DNA from: Rhodamnia argentea
Lineage: Eukaryota > Streptophyta > Magnoliopsida > Myrtales > Myrtaceae
Assembly (NCBI RefSeq): GCF_020921035.1
Contig: NC_063151.1
Location: 26,356,934 to 26,420,933 of the forward strand
Reading direction: 5' to 3'
Length of the DNA stretch: 64,000 nucleotides
Under the pieces are notes generated by a model. That model saw only the letters and a program-made list of their open reading frames with translations. It made no database searches and had not been told where the DNA came from. Position numbers and translations under genes: made by a program. The first letter of the stretch is position 1. Each line of letters starts with the position of its first letter. Shown here piece after piece: positions 1-11,946 of this stretch.

Positions 1-1120
1 TCATCTCTAACAAAATTGCACATCGTTTTCCCCTTATTCTCCATCAATTAGTTGAGATGTTAATGTCCGCATAGGTCAAATGCTCGTATGCATTTTAATC
101 ACAAAATAGATTGCACCTTTCGAGACTTAAAAAATAGGAAGTATCCACGCAGGGTATAATCCTGTGTCGTCTATCTACTTGCGCATGTGAGAGCAATGCG
201 CATTCTTTTATTCATTTCCTGCATTGAACCAGCAAGAGTTGGGGGTAAGGGGTACATTATCATCAATTATTACACGATTTCTAACATGGTCAGATCTCTT
301 CATGCCTGGTCAGATCAATTGGTTGGGTGCCAACTTTAGAATTTATTATCTTCACTGTAAATGCGAAGATTTCAAAGCATTCAACAATTGACATAGCGCA
401 AATTGCTTTTGCACCTCCTCTTCGACAGATGAGCGTTTGTCCCCAAAATTTTTGCACGGCAGTAAACAAATCACATCAAGAATACACATTAAAGAATGTC
501 GAGCTACGCGAGGGAGCTGGCCCAATTTAAGCTGACAAAGGGTATAATAAACCTACCTCTGGATTTTTCTTTATTTCTTTTGGAGTTTCCAAGTAGACTC
601 GGATGAAAGATTATTTGCGATTAGTCTAAATACCATTTTTTTTTTGGGAAACAATTTGGTAATATTTCTTTCCAATCATAGTATTTTTCGGGCGATAAGA
701 AGGGTTAATACTCATCCTTTACCCACATAAAAAAATGTTCCCATCAATTAGACAGACCTGGGAAACGAAATCAGTAGGTACAAGTACGTGAAACCCTAAA
801 GCACAATAATTGGGGGGAGAGATAGAGGGGATGCAATAGAAATCTTTGAATGCCCCCACATGCCCCGTCAAAGGGTACACGACTCTATGTTTTGGCTTTC
901 TTCTTCCTTGTTGATTTTTTTTCTCTTTTTTTTTTTTTTGGACCTTTCTTCTGTCTTTAGATAAAAAAAATTAGTTCCAATACATTAGCTTATCTAGTGT
1001 TTAATAGCACAAGATATTACATAAGGAGGGGGAGAAAAAGAAATTCGATGGGATTATGCTACCATCTATTCCGAGTATCTTAATTTTTTGCGTCGAACAT
1101 CATCTCATAAATGGCCAAAT
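1..1120. other. AT-rich spacer, no supported gene
   Basis: No open frame here has recognisable domain content, splice structure or sustained coding character. The sequence is AT-rich with short homopolymer runs. I see no feature that can be supported. Confidence 0.5.
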
Positions 1121-2101
1121 CCCCAAAAAAAACTCCAACTTTAACATTTGTAACAATTATATCCAAAACTTTTTTTTGTCTCGTAAAAAATTCTAACTTT
1201 TTTTTGTCCTAATTCTACCCCAAACTTTTACTTTTGTCCATATTCTACCGACCTAGTACCAAATAAAACCCTCAATATTAGCATATGTCCCATTATATCC
1301 AAAAAAAAATTTGTCTCATAAAAAATCTCCAACTTTTACTTTTGTCTCAGTTCTACCAATGTTAACTTTCCGTCCATAATCACCTATAGTTAATCTTACG
1401 TGGTATTTTCACGTCATTAATGAATTACACCTCGGAAAAGGCGACAAGAAAAAATTCTCGAAATTCTCTTATGTTGTTTGCTTCATGTACATATTGCCGG
1501 GAGATACAGAGTCATTCAAGATGATGTGATCAAAAAAATTTCCGTCCATAATCACCTATAGTTAATCTTACGTGGTATTTTCACGTCATTAATGAATTAC
1601 ACATCAGCAAAGCTGGCAAGAAAAAATTTTCGAAATTCTCTTATGTTGTTTGCTTCATGTACATATTGCTGGGAGATATAGAGTCATTCAAGATGACGCG
1701 TTTCGTAATCTCTTCGGCACTCGATAGCTAAAGAACGACTGGGCATGGAGATATTTGGACGAACGATGTGAAATATCGTCGTTTCTGAGACATATTATTT
1801 CTAAATTTTGAAGATTCATGGGTAAGTTTGGCGAGAAATTTAAGCCACATAGGATTAACTAACGGTGCTTATGGACGTAAGGGCGACGGTGGTAGAATTG
1901 TGATAAAGTAAAATTAGGGATTTTGTTTGAAACGACAAAAAGTTTCGGATATAATTAGGACAAATATTAAAATTGAGGGTTTTTTTTTTTTGTATTAAAT
2001 AGGTAGAATTGAGACAAAAGTAAAAATTTGGATTTTTATAAGACAAAAAAAAGTTTTAAATATAATTATCATAAATGTTAAAGTTGGAGGTTTTTTTAGG
2101 G
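1121..2101. mobile_element. Inverted-repeat (MITE-like) element with an internal tandem duplication
   Basis: The left end (CCCCAAAAAAAACTCCAACT) and the reverse complement of the right end (CCCTAAAAAAACCTCCAACT) match. The match continues imperfectly for well over 100 bp through AACTTT, TTTTGTCTC and CTACC blocks. The centre holds a tandem duplication of about 172 bp (copies from 1367 and 1539). No flanking target-site duplication was convincing, so the superfamily is open. Confidence 0.6.
1367..1698. repeat. Tandem duplication, about 172-bp period
   Basis: The block beginning TTTCCGTCCATAATCACC (1367) and ending near GAGTCATTCAAGATGATG recurs from 1539 to 1698. Only a few substitutions are visible (for example CTCGGAAAAGGCGAC against ATCAGCAAAGCTGGC). 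It lies inside the inverted-repeat element at 1121-2101. Confidence 0.8.
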
Positions 2102-2890
2102 TAATAGGTCTATCATAAATACCACATGAATCGCTCAAATCAAGTCTTTGCAGGTTTAATATGTCCAATCAAGTTTTTTTTTTTTTTTTTGGCTTTCACA
2201 AAAATATTCTCATCAAGTCCTTCTGACAGCAAATCCTGACCAAATTCGAGTGACATAGCATTCGCAAGATGCCAAAATATATTCATATACTCCGCGTGCA
2301 AGTGCGTGTAGAAAATATCGGAGTATGAGATGGATATAATTTAGCCAACACGGTTCATGCGAACGTTCGCACCGGAGAAATCTCATTCACGTCGCACTGC
2401 GACGTCGTCTGACTTGCGGTGCCACGTCAACAGGGTCCGGCTGAATTTGGTGTCGGATGAACTTAATTAGAAAACCTATCGAGATAAATTAAAAGCATAG
2501 AGACTTGATTAGAAACCTCACTCAAAGATGGCCCGCATAGGGGTTCCAACCATTCGTTTTCTATCTAGTTTCTTTGACAAATATAGAGTCTCTCGAGCAC
2601 ACATTGTTCTATAAACGTAGTTTAGAGATTGGAGTAAGAGAAGGCACCAAAAAAAAAAACAATAAGAATAATAATAATAAAATGGGTGAGCTGTACATAA
2701 TGGGGTCAATTGAAGCTATTGACTATCTAAGTTTGATAATGAATTTCCTCATCGTTTCCTACCCTTTCTCTCTCTTCGTTGGGATGTTTTTGTCACGCGG
2801 GAAAAGAAAAAACAATAATAATAATTGGTAGGTTATGGGTCGCTTTGCAGGAGCGTGCCCACTCTTTTAACCCTTCACTACAAAAACCCA
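2102..2890. other. Upstream region of the DREB gene
   Basis: AT-rich DNA with several oligo-A and oligo-T runs and AAT repeats (about 2660-2682 and 2811-2824). Open frames here have simple-sequence content. No clear TATA box could be fixed relative to the ATG at 2965. A CT-rich leader (about 2893-2920) lies directly before the gene and probably belongs to its 5' UTR. Confidence 0.4.
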
Positions 2891-2964
2891 GGCCTCTCTC
2901 TCTCTCTCCCCCTCTCTCTAACCCATTCTCAACCTTCGACCCATTCTCCATAACGCAACCACCA

Positions 2965-3738
2965 ATGCCGGAGCCACCTTGCGCGGCGGAGGCCGCCGCT
3001 AGCGACTCCCCGATCCCGTCGCCGGCCTCCCCGTCTTCCTCCTCCGGCTCGTCCTACTTGTCGAACCCCGTGCCGTGCGCGAAAGCGAAAGCCGCGGATC
3101 GGGGGAGCGAAAGCCAGCCGACCGCGGCGGCCAAGCGGGCTCGGGACGGCAGCAAGCACCCGGTGTACAGAGGGGTACGGATGCGGAGCTGGGGAAAATG
3201 GGTGTCCGAGATCCGCGAGCCCCGCAAGAAGTCGCGCATTTGGCTCGGCACCTTCCCCACCGCGGAGATGGCGGCCCGCGCCCACGACGTGGCCGCGCTG
3301 AGCATCAAGGGCGAGTCGGCCGTGCTGAACTTCCCCCGCCTCGCCGAGCTCCTGCCCCGGCCCGCGTCCCTCGCGCCCCGCGACATCCAGGCCGCCGCGT
3401 CAAGGGCGGCCGCGATGGAGGTCGGCGTGGCAACGCTGGTATCACCGCCACCGCCACCATCATGCTCCCAGGCCGCGGAGCCCGAGGAGCTGAGTGAGAT
3501 CATCGAACTGCCTAATATAGAAGGTGGGTTCGCGTTCGGCCTCGGGTCCGGGACGTCCGGGTCGCCTGGCGACATGTTGCTGGCTGACACGGTGGACTAC
3601 GGTTGGGTGGAGGATCAGCCACGGTGGCTGATCGAGAGCGAAGACGCCGACTTTGGTGCGGAGTTTCTTCATCAGTTCTTGGCGGCCGAGACTGAGAGTA
3701 GTTACCCTCCTAAATTTGAAGCGCTTGTGCAGGATTAA
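2965..3738 (+). CDS. AP2/ERF transcription factor, DREB subgroup A-4 (TINY/ERF038-like)
   Basis: A single-exon gene for a protein of about 257 residues that should bind DRE/CRT-type promoter elements in the nucleus. One AP2 domain spans about residues 66-124. It has the [19 protein letters not shown] strand block and the [17 protein letters not shown] and NFP segments. Val80 and Glu85 occupy the positions (V14/E19 of the domain) that mark DREB rather than ERF-B proteins. A basic KRAR stretch just before the domain could be the nuclear signal. The N-terminus is rich in Ser, Pro and Ala; the C-terminal half is acidic, as in activators. The frame is open further upstream, but ATG 2965 follows a CT-rich leader and gives the normal family length. 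The A-4 assignment rests on the [19 protein letters not shown] signature. The GC content is much higher than its flanks, common for this family. The exact orthologue is not determined. Confidence 0.93.
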   Translation: MPEPPCAAEAAASDSPIPSPASPSSSSGSSYLSNPVPCAKAKAADRGSESQPTAAAKRARDGSKHPVYRGVRMRSWGKWVSEIREPRKKSRIWLGTFPTAEMAARAHDVAALSIKGESAVLNFPRLAELLPRPASLAPRDIQAAASRAAAMEVGVATLVSPPPPPSCSQAAEPEELSEIIELPNIEGGFAFGLGSGTSGSPGDMLLADTVDYGWVEDQPRWLIESEDADFGAEFLHQFLAAETESSYPPKFEALVQD

Positions 3739-6700
3739 TCAAGGGATGATTATTTTTAGGTTTTTTATTTTGTTTATTTTTTCCTTTTATATTTCCTTTT
3801 TAATTTTTTTATTCCTTCGGAAAACATATAAGACTATAAGTTTCTCTATACGAAATCATCTCATATGTGTCCATATAGCTATATGCTAACCAATTTCTTG
3901 GATCAATGTAAAGTAATCTTATATACTTGCACACTTAGTCTTGCTTAGTAATCCATATAGCAGACTACTTCCCCATGCTCAAATGCAAATTAGTCCTTTC
4001 CTTTAGCAGGTACTCGCGTGGGCGGGCACGTGCCGAGAGCTCGAGAAATGGGTCTTCGCAGCACAAGTTGAGGGTCACGGCTCGTCGCTCGTACAAGGAG
4101 ACAATCCGGTTCTTCCAGTTTTTCTTTTTTCCTTTTTTGATTCGACATCCGATTTTTTTTTTTTTTGTTTATTTTCCTATTTCGGATGCTTTTCCATTCA
4201 AATCTCACACATTAATTTGTGATGCTTGCTTGGGATGTTTTTCCTATGCATGAAAACGGGCCTAAGAAAAATCTTATAAGGGGACCGTTGGAGGGTTTTG
4301 GATTTACTCCCCCGGAGAAATTTGTGCACCTGACCAGCGGACGCCGCTAGTGACAAAAATCGAATCCTAATGGGGCGAAACATGAGGTGGACCGTGGACA
4401 TCACTCAATCAAAACAAAAGCAACTTTTGTATCGTATAACCAAACTTCTAATCTTGTTTACGCGTAGAGAATTATTGAGTTTTCACATTGATTTGTTTTC
4501 CCCCCTCTTTAATAGAGGAGGTTGGAGCTAGTGGGAGCTCCTACTAAATCAACATCACGCGTCTAGAAGATACAGGTAAATTAAGGTTATATGCAGGCGA
4601 TATTACAGCGCGGAAATTTCAATTTTTACTTTTCACGCGAATTGCCCCTCGTGCCAAGGGTAAATATATTTACTGTTGCCATGGATGTTGTCAAATCAAT
4701 GGTACTTTCGATGTCATCCTCGAAAGAGTGGCTAATAATAACCCATCTTTTTTTTCCTTTTTTCTTGTACTTTCATTCCCCCTAAAAAAATGTCGTGATT
4801 ATACAGTGGCCCCGACATCCCCAATCATTCATATAATGGTATTTTTAAATTATGAACTTGAAAAATAACGCGAAAAACATGAATTAGAGAATTTTATCTA
4901 TATTTCGATGTATAAGATTACATCAACCTATTCATAGATTTATGAGATCACTATCGAACGCAATATATATCAATCAAGATACGCACAATCAAAATGAGAT
5001 ATACGCGCAATATTAAGATATACATAAAATCAAAAGAAATATAAAATATTCCCAACACATGAAATTATCCTAGATAAACCCTGATTATCTCTAACAAATG
5101 ACTGCAAATCCTTATTACAGCCGAAGAAAATCACCTCGTCTAGTAACGGTCGTATGGTGAAATCCAAACTTCTGTGGCCCATCGTTGTCATCCCAACGTC
5201 ACTTTCCTCAACACCCTATGGTTTTGATTTTCGCAATCATAACGTTGCGACACTGTCAAAATTAAGAAGCGGGACCAACTTCCTTGGAATCCTTGGCCGT
5301 CGTTGATTGGGTGTGGCGGGCAAAATTATCCAAAAAATTGCATCTGTGCTAATTGAATATTCAATATTTTTCACGTTTTGTAAATTGAGCTCACTTGATC
5401 AATTTTAATCGAAAATCGTCGATATGAACACCAATCGTCCTATATGGCAAGGCCAACATGGGTGTGAGCGGACCAAACTCGGGGAAGAAGAGTCGAAGCT
5501 CGGTGTTTTGAAAAACTAAATCGATTTTATCGTTATCAAAACGTGGAGCGTCCCTCCTCCAACGCGTTTGATCAATCATTGGAGCAGTGGTCTCGTCATG
5601 ATGTTGAGCTTGACCCGAAGCCTCTTGAGCTGGTCCAATGGCTATGGGGAGGAACGCAATCATATCCTGAAAATTCCACCATTGAAGCGTACAGTGCAAC
5701 GGACGGCTCGATCTTGAACCGGGCGGCCGAGCGGGAATGCAATTTCAAAACGATTTGTGAACACTGTCGTTTTCCTTTCGATGCTATAAAGTATTTTTCG
5801 GACGGCCGTCCTAGTTTGTCTGAGAATAGTATTCGCATAAGGGCCTTAATTGACTTTAAGGCAGGTCATCTACGTTGGTACCGACAATCCGCATAAACAT
5901 ATTTCATTACAGCCCCGGTTCTAAATAGCTGCACCGAGCATGAATAACACATGAAAATCCCGATTATTTTGCCGCCGCTCGATCGTTTCCTTGTGGGCTA
6001 GTAATATTACTTGGTATGTTGTGCGTGTGCTTGTTATAGAGTTACACATGCTCGACCGTTCAATCCTAATTGTTTAGGCACATGAATGTAGCAGTCCTAG
6101 TTATCTAGGCTAGCGGGGATGGGCTTAAAGTTGCCGTGGCGAAAATTTTCTATTAGCGTGAAAGGAATTAGGACACCGGCATGGGGCGACTAGTACCGAC
6201 ATAGACAGTTTCTAATAATATTTTAGTAACTTTTTTTTTCTCTTTATATTTTCTTCCTCCCCGTCCGACCTCGCTGGCCCTTGCCTTTAGTCGATCGTTG
6301 AGGCTGGAGGAAGAAGGAAGGGAAGGAAAAAAGGAAAGAGAAAGATATTAATAAATATATAAATAAATGAAAACTAGACAAGTATTAGAACAATATTTAT
6401 TGTCCATATCAGCACTATGTTAGCGATTCCCGATCAAAATTGGCCGGATAGATTGAATTGACATAAAATATAAAAAGGTTTAGGACTCAATTTACGACTT
6501 TTTTGATAATTTTCCCATAAAATAACACATACATGCATCTTGTATTGCCTTTGACACATACAAGCGTTTTGCCCATCAACTCCCTTCTATTCCCAATCGC
6601 ACATGGAGACAATAGACAGTACAAGATGCGAGTCATGTTCCCGATCCCACAACAACCGCACCTCAATTGTTGCTTCGGATTAAATAAGCCTAGCACAATC

Positions 6701-7070
6701 TGAATTAAGCACGACATGCTTCAAAGCAGTAGGGGCGTGAACGAGTTGCAATCGGAGCGAACGGCATTTACCAATAGCGGGTTTAGGCTTGGCCTGTAAA
6801 TCGAGCCTAACTCATCGCCTGGGCTCGGCCATGAACGATATAAAACTAAATCGATCTCTTCAGGGTTGAGATCAAATCTCGATTTCTATATGGTGGTACG
6901 GTTCAATGTGCGGCGCATCCTCTTTTTAAGCGGGGATTATTCCAATTAGTTGTAGGAAGACGTAAGTGAGCAATAAATTGTCGATTCTAAGAGCTACGAT
7001 GCATATTAAACGGGGAAAACGAAATCGTGCTTGAGGAGAAAATGATAGGGCCCCTAGGGGATCGACATAC
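3739..7070. other. Intergenic region with fragments of dispersed repeats
   Basis: No gene is supported. About 5318-5480 looks like the left arm of the abundant 0.3-0.7 kb repeat (AAAATTATCCAAAAAATTGC, then TTTTAATCGAAAATCG). About 6200-6519 looks like a right arm ending in GACTTTTTTGATAATTTTCCC. The 117-codon open frame at 5543-5896 has no recognisable domain and lies between these fragments. Confidence 0.45.
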
Positions 7071-7565
7071 CTAAAAAGACACTAGGCGAGTCCTCCTTAT
7101 TACACGTTCCCCACCTCGACTCCATCGACGCTCCTGTCCACACAAACCACAGTTAGCTAAGCTCGAAATGGCCATGGCCCTAAGAAGCTCGAGGTCCAAC
7201 TTTTGGGAGACATTGCGGGAGTTAGCAGTTAACAGTTTTGCGATGGCGACGGGGACGTTTTTCCATATCGCGCGACTTCTTTGCTTTGTGCAGGAACTTT
7301 CCTCCTGAAGACTCCTCAACTTGGAAAGATCCTGGCTCCTGGTTCCAGGGTCAATTCCCACGCAAAGATTTTTGGGAAAAATTCAAAAAAGGGCCTGAAG
7401 TCCTCTTGATTTTTCAAATAAGGACCCAAAGTGAATTATGTTTCAAATAAGGGCTCGAAGTAATATAGTACGTTTCAATTGAGGGCCCGCAGTGGTTATA
7501 ATGTTTCAAAAAAGGGTCCGGCTTTAAGGGTATTTTCGTTATTTCACATTTTAATTTTTTTATTA

Positions 7566-7602
<37 letters not shown>

Positions 7603-8391
7603 GGGGGGTGTTTAGCCCGCCGGCCCGCCTGTGGTGGGGGGTCGGCGGGGCGGCGAGGCGGCGGGGTCGCCGGCGACCCGGCGACCCGGCGGCCCCGCCT
7701 CGGACGAGGCGGGGCCTCGGCCCTCGCCAAAACCGGGAGAGGGTCGGGCCCTCTCCGGATCTGGCGAGGCCGGCGGTCCCCGCCTCGGGTCGGGGGTCGC
7801 CTGGTCAAGGCGACCTTGTGCTCCGGAGAGGGCTCGGACCTTTCCTCCTAAAGTGAGGGGGCCCTCCGCCCGTGAACGTAAACTTCTTCCTCTGTTTTTT
7901 TTTTTTTTTTTTTTTTTTTGGAAACGAGATAACAAAATTTATAATAAAAAGAAAAAATTAAATAAGTAAAAAGACTAAAATACCCTTGAATCAGGCCCTT
8001 TTTTGAGATTTTAAGGTCATTTCAAGCCCTTATTTGAAACAGTGTTCACTTGGGGCCCCTATTTGAGAAAATATGAGGACTTCGGGCCCTTTTTTGAAAC
8101 AGTATTCACTTAGGGCCCTTATTTGAGAAAACATGAGGACTTCGGGCCCTTTTTTGAATTTTTCCCAAGATTTTTTTCTAGTTCGACCAGCTCAGGATCG
8201 AGTAATATATTGAGGGCAGTTGGTTCGACGCTGGAGTGAAGCAACGGAGAGTCGTTGTTTGAGTTTAGAGGGAAGGTTTTCCCATATTCACATGAGGGGA
8301 GATTTGGTTCACGTGGGACTTGGGAGCCTGGAGGATGATTAAGATAACCTAGCGTTCCTGGCAGATGATCATCCGCGTGGTTAGATGACAT
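7071..8391 (-). pseudogene. Unidentified reading frame split by a 793-bp transposon
   Basis: On the minus strand an ATG-initiated frame runs from 8391 to 8167 (75 codons), where the transposon at 7374-8166 interrupts it. Removing the element and one of the two 9-bp target duplications (7365-7373) makes the frame continue at 7364 without a shift. It then runs to a stop at 7071, giving 172 residues in all. I do not recognise the product. It is hydrophilic, with a Ser/Pro/Asn-rich first half and a basic C-terminus containing CGLCGQERRWSRGGE. As it stands the frame is closed by a stop within the element at about 8119. It may be one exon of a larger broken gene, or a chance open frame. The rejoining is seen directly; coding status is inferred. 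Confidence 0.45.
7374..8166. mobile_element. Non-autonomous Mutator-like element (MITE) with exact 9-bp target duplication
   Basis: The ends are near-perfect inverted repeats (GGGAAAAATTCAAAAAAGGG on both sides, continuing through GAAGTCCTC). The element is flanked by identical AAGATTTTT copies at 7365-7373 and 8167-8175. Each arm is built of subrepeats of the type TTTCAAATAAGGGCCC. Poly-A and poly-T tracts enclose a very GC-rich core (about 7600-7870). There is no transposase frame. A 9-bp duplication with long inverted ends points to the Mutator superfamily. Confidence 0.85.
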
Positions 8392-8534
8392 GGTTTGTTT
8401 TTTCGGATGACGTGGTTTGTTGAGTGATTGAGAAGCAGATCCTCAATTTCGAAACCAATCCTTCCATCGTTCTTGGACGTGTTGTATGCAACTTGGAATT
8501 GAAAGAGACGCGTCTCTCTCGTTATCGATCGTGA

Positions 8535-8975
8535 GCTGGCACAAGTACAAACAAAAAGAAGAAGTCTTGAACTTACTGTACGAAAACTTTTCAATTTAGC
8601 AAAGTCAGCCATAAAATCTTTTAATGATTTGCCAATGTAGTCTTTCCAGCCAACTTCAGTTGAAAATCGCTGAAGTGAATACCGACTGTCCTAGTAGCAC
8701 GGTCGACGCCGACGTGGATAATTTTTTTATTTCTTTTCTTTTCTTTTTCCATCATGGCTGGTGAGAGCACAAAGGCATCCTCTCCCTAAATAGCAATTAC
8801 AAAAAAACCTATCCACGTCGGTATCGGTTGTGCCATGTAAAAGGTCGGCATCTACGTAAGTGATTTCCAAATAAAATTAGCCAGAAGAACTATATTAACA
8901 AATTACCTAGATATTTAGGACTTAATTAACATATTTACGATAGATTTATGATATTTTTAGTGATTTTGCCCCCCA
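8535..8975. mobile_element. Copy of the abundant palindromic repeat (family A)
   Basis: It has left-arm phrases (TTAGCAAAGTCAGCC, CAGTTGAAAATCGCTGAAG) and inverted right-arm phrases (ATTTAGGACTTAATTAAC, TTATGATATTTTTAGTGATT). A low-complexity T-rich middle and no GC-rich core are seen. The ends are diverged, so boundaries are approximate. Confidence 0.5.
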
Positions 8976-9344
8976 CGATTTGGCATGGTGCTTAGCTTTT
9001 CCTACATCGAATTATTCCGATCCTGAAGAAGATTCTAATCAGTCCCTTGGTCTGACCTTTGTTATGATTGCTTATACTTTTGAGTTGGTTAAGCATGTGA
9101 TTACTTGTTTTTGAGCATGTGATTTGATGCCACTAGAGTGAAAATGTGGAGCAATTAGAGCCGAAGTGACACAAAGCTATTCGTCATTGTCTCCTGAACG
9201 GGGCCGATGCTGCATTTAAGCGACCGGTTGCCATGGGTCACAGGGGACCCCTTTAGGTTTAATGGCACGTCCACGATCAAAATTATTAGGTCGAGAGCAC
9301 CTCGTATAATAGAGAAAAGAGCCTGCAACGGCCTCCTTGACGAA

Positions 9345-9975
9345 ATGCTTGTCCAAAAAAATTTTAAACATATTATACATTAGCTAATTCAGTTCTAAAC
9401 CTTTCGATTTTGTCAATTGAGTTATAAATGTTTTCACTTTTCGCCAATTGAGTTTATTCGGCAAATTTTAACCGAAATCGCTGACATGGATGTCGATGGT
9501 GCCATGTATGATAGTCAACGCAGACATTGATTACTTTTTTTATAATTTTTTTGAAATATTAACTTTTTTATATTTATAGCTTTTTTATGTTTTTTTTTTG
9601 TTTCTTCTCTTTTTTTTTTCTTTTTCCAAGTCCGGTGAGGGTCAGCTACCCTCGTTAGCCACTAGACGAGGACCGCGAAGCCCTTGCCCGTGATCGGTGA
9701 GGGCTTTGCGACCCTCACCCAGTGGTTCGCAAGGGTTGGCCAACAACCCTCGCCTGGTTTGGAAGGAAAAAAAAAATGGAAACGTTTAAAAAATTATCAA
9801 ATTTGACCACATTAGCGACGATCATGCCATGTAGGCAGCTGTCATTCACTTGAGCAATTTTCAGTTAAAATTGATTGCATGGATTTCATTGGCAAAACCT
9901 AAAAGTGTTTAGGACTCAATTAATAAAATTAAAATGCTTAGGACTAAAACAAAAGTTGGCTCAATGCTTTTCCTC
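9345..9975. mobile_element. Copy of palindromic repeat family A with GC-rich core
   Basis: The arms carry TCAGTTCTAAACCTTTCGAT and TTTTAACCGAAATCGCTGAC on the left, and inverted TTAGGACTCAATTAATAAAA and TTAGTTAAAATTGATTGCAT-like text on the right. The core at about 9640-9760 is made of GAGGG and CCCTC blocks (GGTGAGGGCTTTGCGACCC). Boundaries are approximate. Confidence 0.6.
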
Positions 9976-10483
9976 GCACTACATTCACAGCCACTATAAC
10001 TCAAACAAAAGGAATTATTCATGATTTGGTGGTTAAGAAAGCTTAATCAGTTTGATTTGTCGTAATTAAGATTGAGGAAAGAATCTTCGCCGTACGGTTT
10101 GTCCATGTCTGTGGGAGAACGAAGGAAAAGGAAACTTGTAACTTCCGATGACACGCCAAACCAAGAACTTCGTAGAAATAGGCGCCGATTGCTGTCTCTA
10201 ATTCAACTACAGACTTCCTTAATTAAGGCTCCATCTGTTTCGTCAAAAAAAAAAAAATTGAATGATGATTACTTGTATAGCTTGAAATAGTTAATTAATA
10301 AAAATACCCAACAATATTTATTATTTAAATATTTTTTTGGACGATAAAAATATTTATCGTTCATCCATTTTTGTAAGCAATAGAAACGATCATTTTAAGG
10401 AAAATATTTTGCAAAATCATTCATTTTTTCAAAAAACAAACCTACCCTAAGACTTTTGACCACAAAAAAAAAAAACCTATCCT

Positions 10484-10710
10484 AAGACTCCGTTTGTTTT
10501 GTGGAAATATGAATATTTTGAAAAATATTTTCATAAAATTGATCGTTTGTATCACTTGAAATATTTAGTCAATGAAAAATATCTTCATTATCGACAATAT
10601 TTCATGTGAAAATAGTCTCCGTTCAATCCATTTTTGTAAGCAATACAAACGATCGTTTTAAGAAAAAATTGTTGCAAAAATCATTCACTTTTTCCGAAAC
10701 AAGCACACCA
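10484..10710. mobile_element. Small inverted-repeat element, family C (TCCGTTTGTTTTG ends)
   Basis: It starts with ACTCCGTTTGTTTTGTGG and ends with an inverted, diverged counterpart (CATTCACTTTTTCCGAAACA). The body consists of AAATATTTTC/GAAAATATTT blocks and a CGTTTGTATCACTTGAAATA motif shared with the copies near 27.5 kb, 27.8 kb and 56 kb. Confidence 0.5.
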
Positions 10711-11946
10711 TAGATCAAGACTTTCTTCTGTAGAAACTGATATTTTCTTGCTTGTTAAAAAAAGAAAACGAGCGGATGAAATTCATACACGAGCACCAAT
10801 GTTGTTTTCTCATTTATCATCCAATCACAATAATTGCCCGATTAAAATCCGATGATTAGTGGAGAAGGTTTGATCCGATAAGGATTAGTGGATTGCTATA
10901 AGAGGCACCGACGCTCAACCCTAGTACTTAAGGAAAGGTTTGAATTATTTGCACTAGCAAAAAAATAATTTAATATTTCCATCAATTAAAAGCATCAACT
11001 TGTACTTTGATTCTTTGAGATGTTATGATAGTTTTGTTGACCATTTTTAAATTATTAATTTGTCCATTACCTTGTAGTGTAAGATTACTATTCATGTAGT
11101 AGTAGGCATGAGCTTTCTATGAAATTGTTGGTTGGAACTCAAGGTAAGAAGTTGCCTTTGAGTTTGCATTTCGAATAGACTGATGTGGAAATAGGAGACT
11201 TTTTCTCTCCGTACGTAAAGTTTTATGTAAGAGAATCGTTGCTATGATCGTAATTGTTGTGTTGTCCCTGTCAATTTTGTATTCGATAATTTGTATTTTA
11301 TCGTCGCAACACCTTAAAATTAGGTGAGAAGTCTTTCTAAAGCCTATGGCAAGTTGTTTTAATGGTGGAGTAGGTCTAATCCCGGGGCTAGTGGCCCATG
11401 AGCCCGTCCAAACTCGATCGAACCAATTCGATGAAATGGCCAAAATTTAGGCGAGTTTGGATATAGCCATTTAGTTAAAAGATCTAACTGATCTAATGTG
11501 GTCCAAGTTAGGCTGAGAGTTGCTCAAAGAATTATACGTGGATGTTTTCATGATATGAGGACTAGGACAACAATTTAGGCTCGACTCCGGCACGCAAAAA
11601 GATTACCCCTTTTGCAGAGATGTTGTTTCACTGCTAAGACTAATTACTTCAAAATGAGGTACCAAATCATTACATGGTGGATGTCATCGGCTTGAGCATA
11701 ATTATCCCCAAACCGGTGCAAGAAGTTCTTGCATCGAAGAGCTGGCCATGCCCGAAGTTGCTCCATCCCGGCAATGGCAGAGAACCCACTGCTCTCTCAA
11801 TTGTGTTGCCGAAGGCTCCAACAGCAAGCAAAGAGACAACCTACCAAACTGAAACATCTTAGTAGAAAGAGCCAGCATGAAGCCGAAATCGCTAATAATC
11901 GTTCGTACGTGTATCGGCCAAGTCACAAGGGGCATGATAATTTAAC
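10711..11946. other. Intergenic region, nothing supported
   Basis: AT-rich except for about 11670-11930. That moderately GC-rich stretch has minus-strand open text but shows conflicting frames, and I cannot match it to a family. It could be a decayed gene fragment. Confidence 0.35.

Noticed and set aside
3054..3590. Long open frames antisense to or out of frame with the DREB gene
   Set aside because: They overlap a clear AP2 domain in the other frame and arise from its high GC content.
5543..5896. 117-codon plus-strand frame
   Set aside because: No recognisable domain, motif or splice context; flanked by repeat fragments and matched by an open antisense frame.
7608..7969. Pro/Arg/Gly-rich frames on both strands
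   Set aside because: They lie in the GC-rich core of the transposon at 7374-8166 and reflect composition only.
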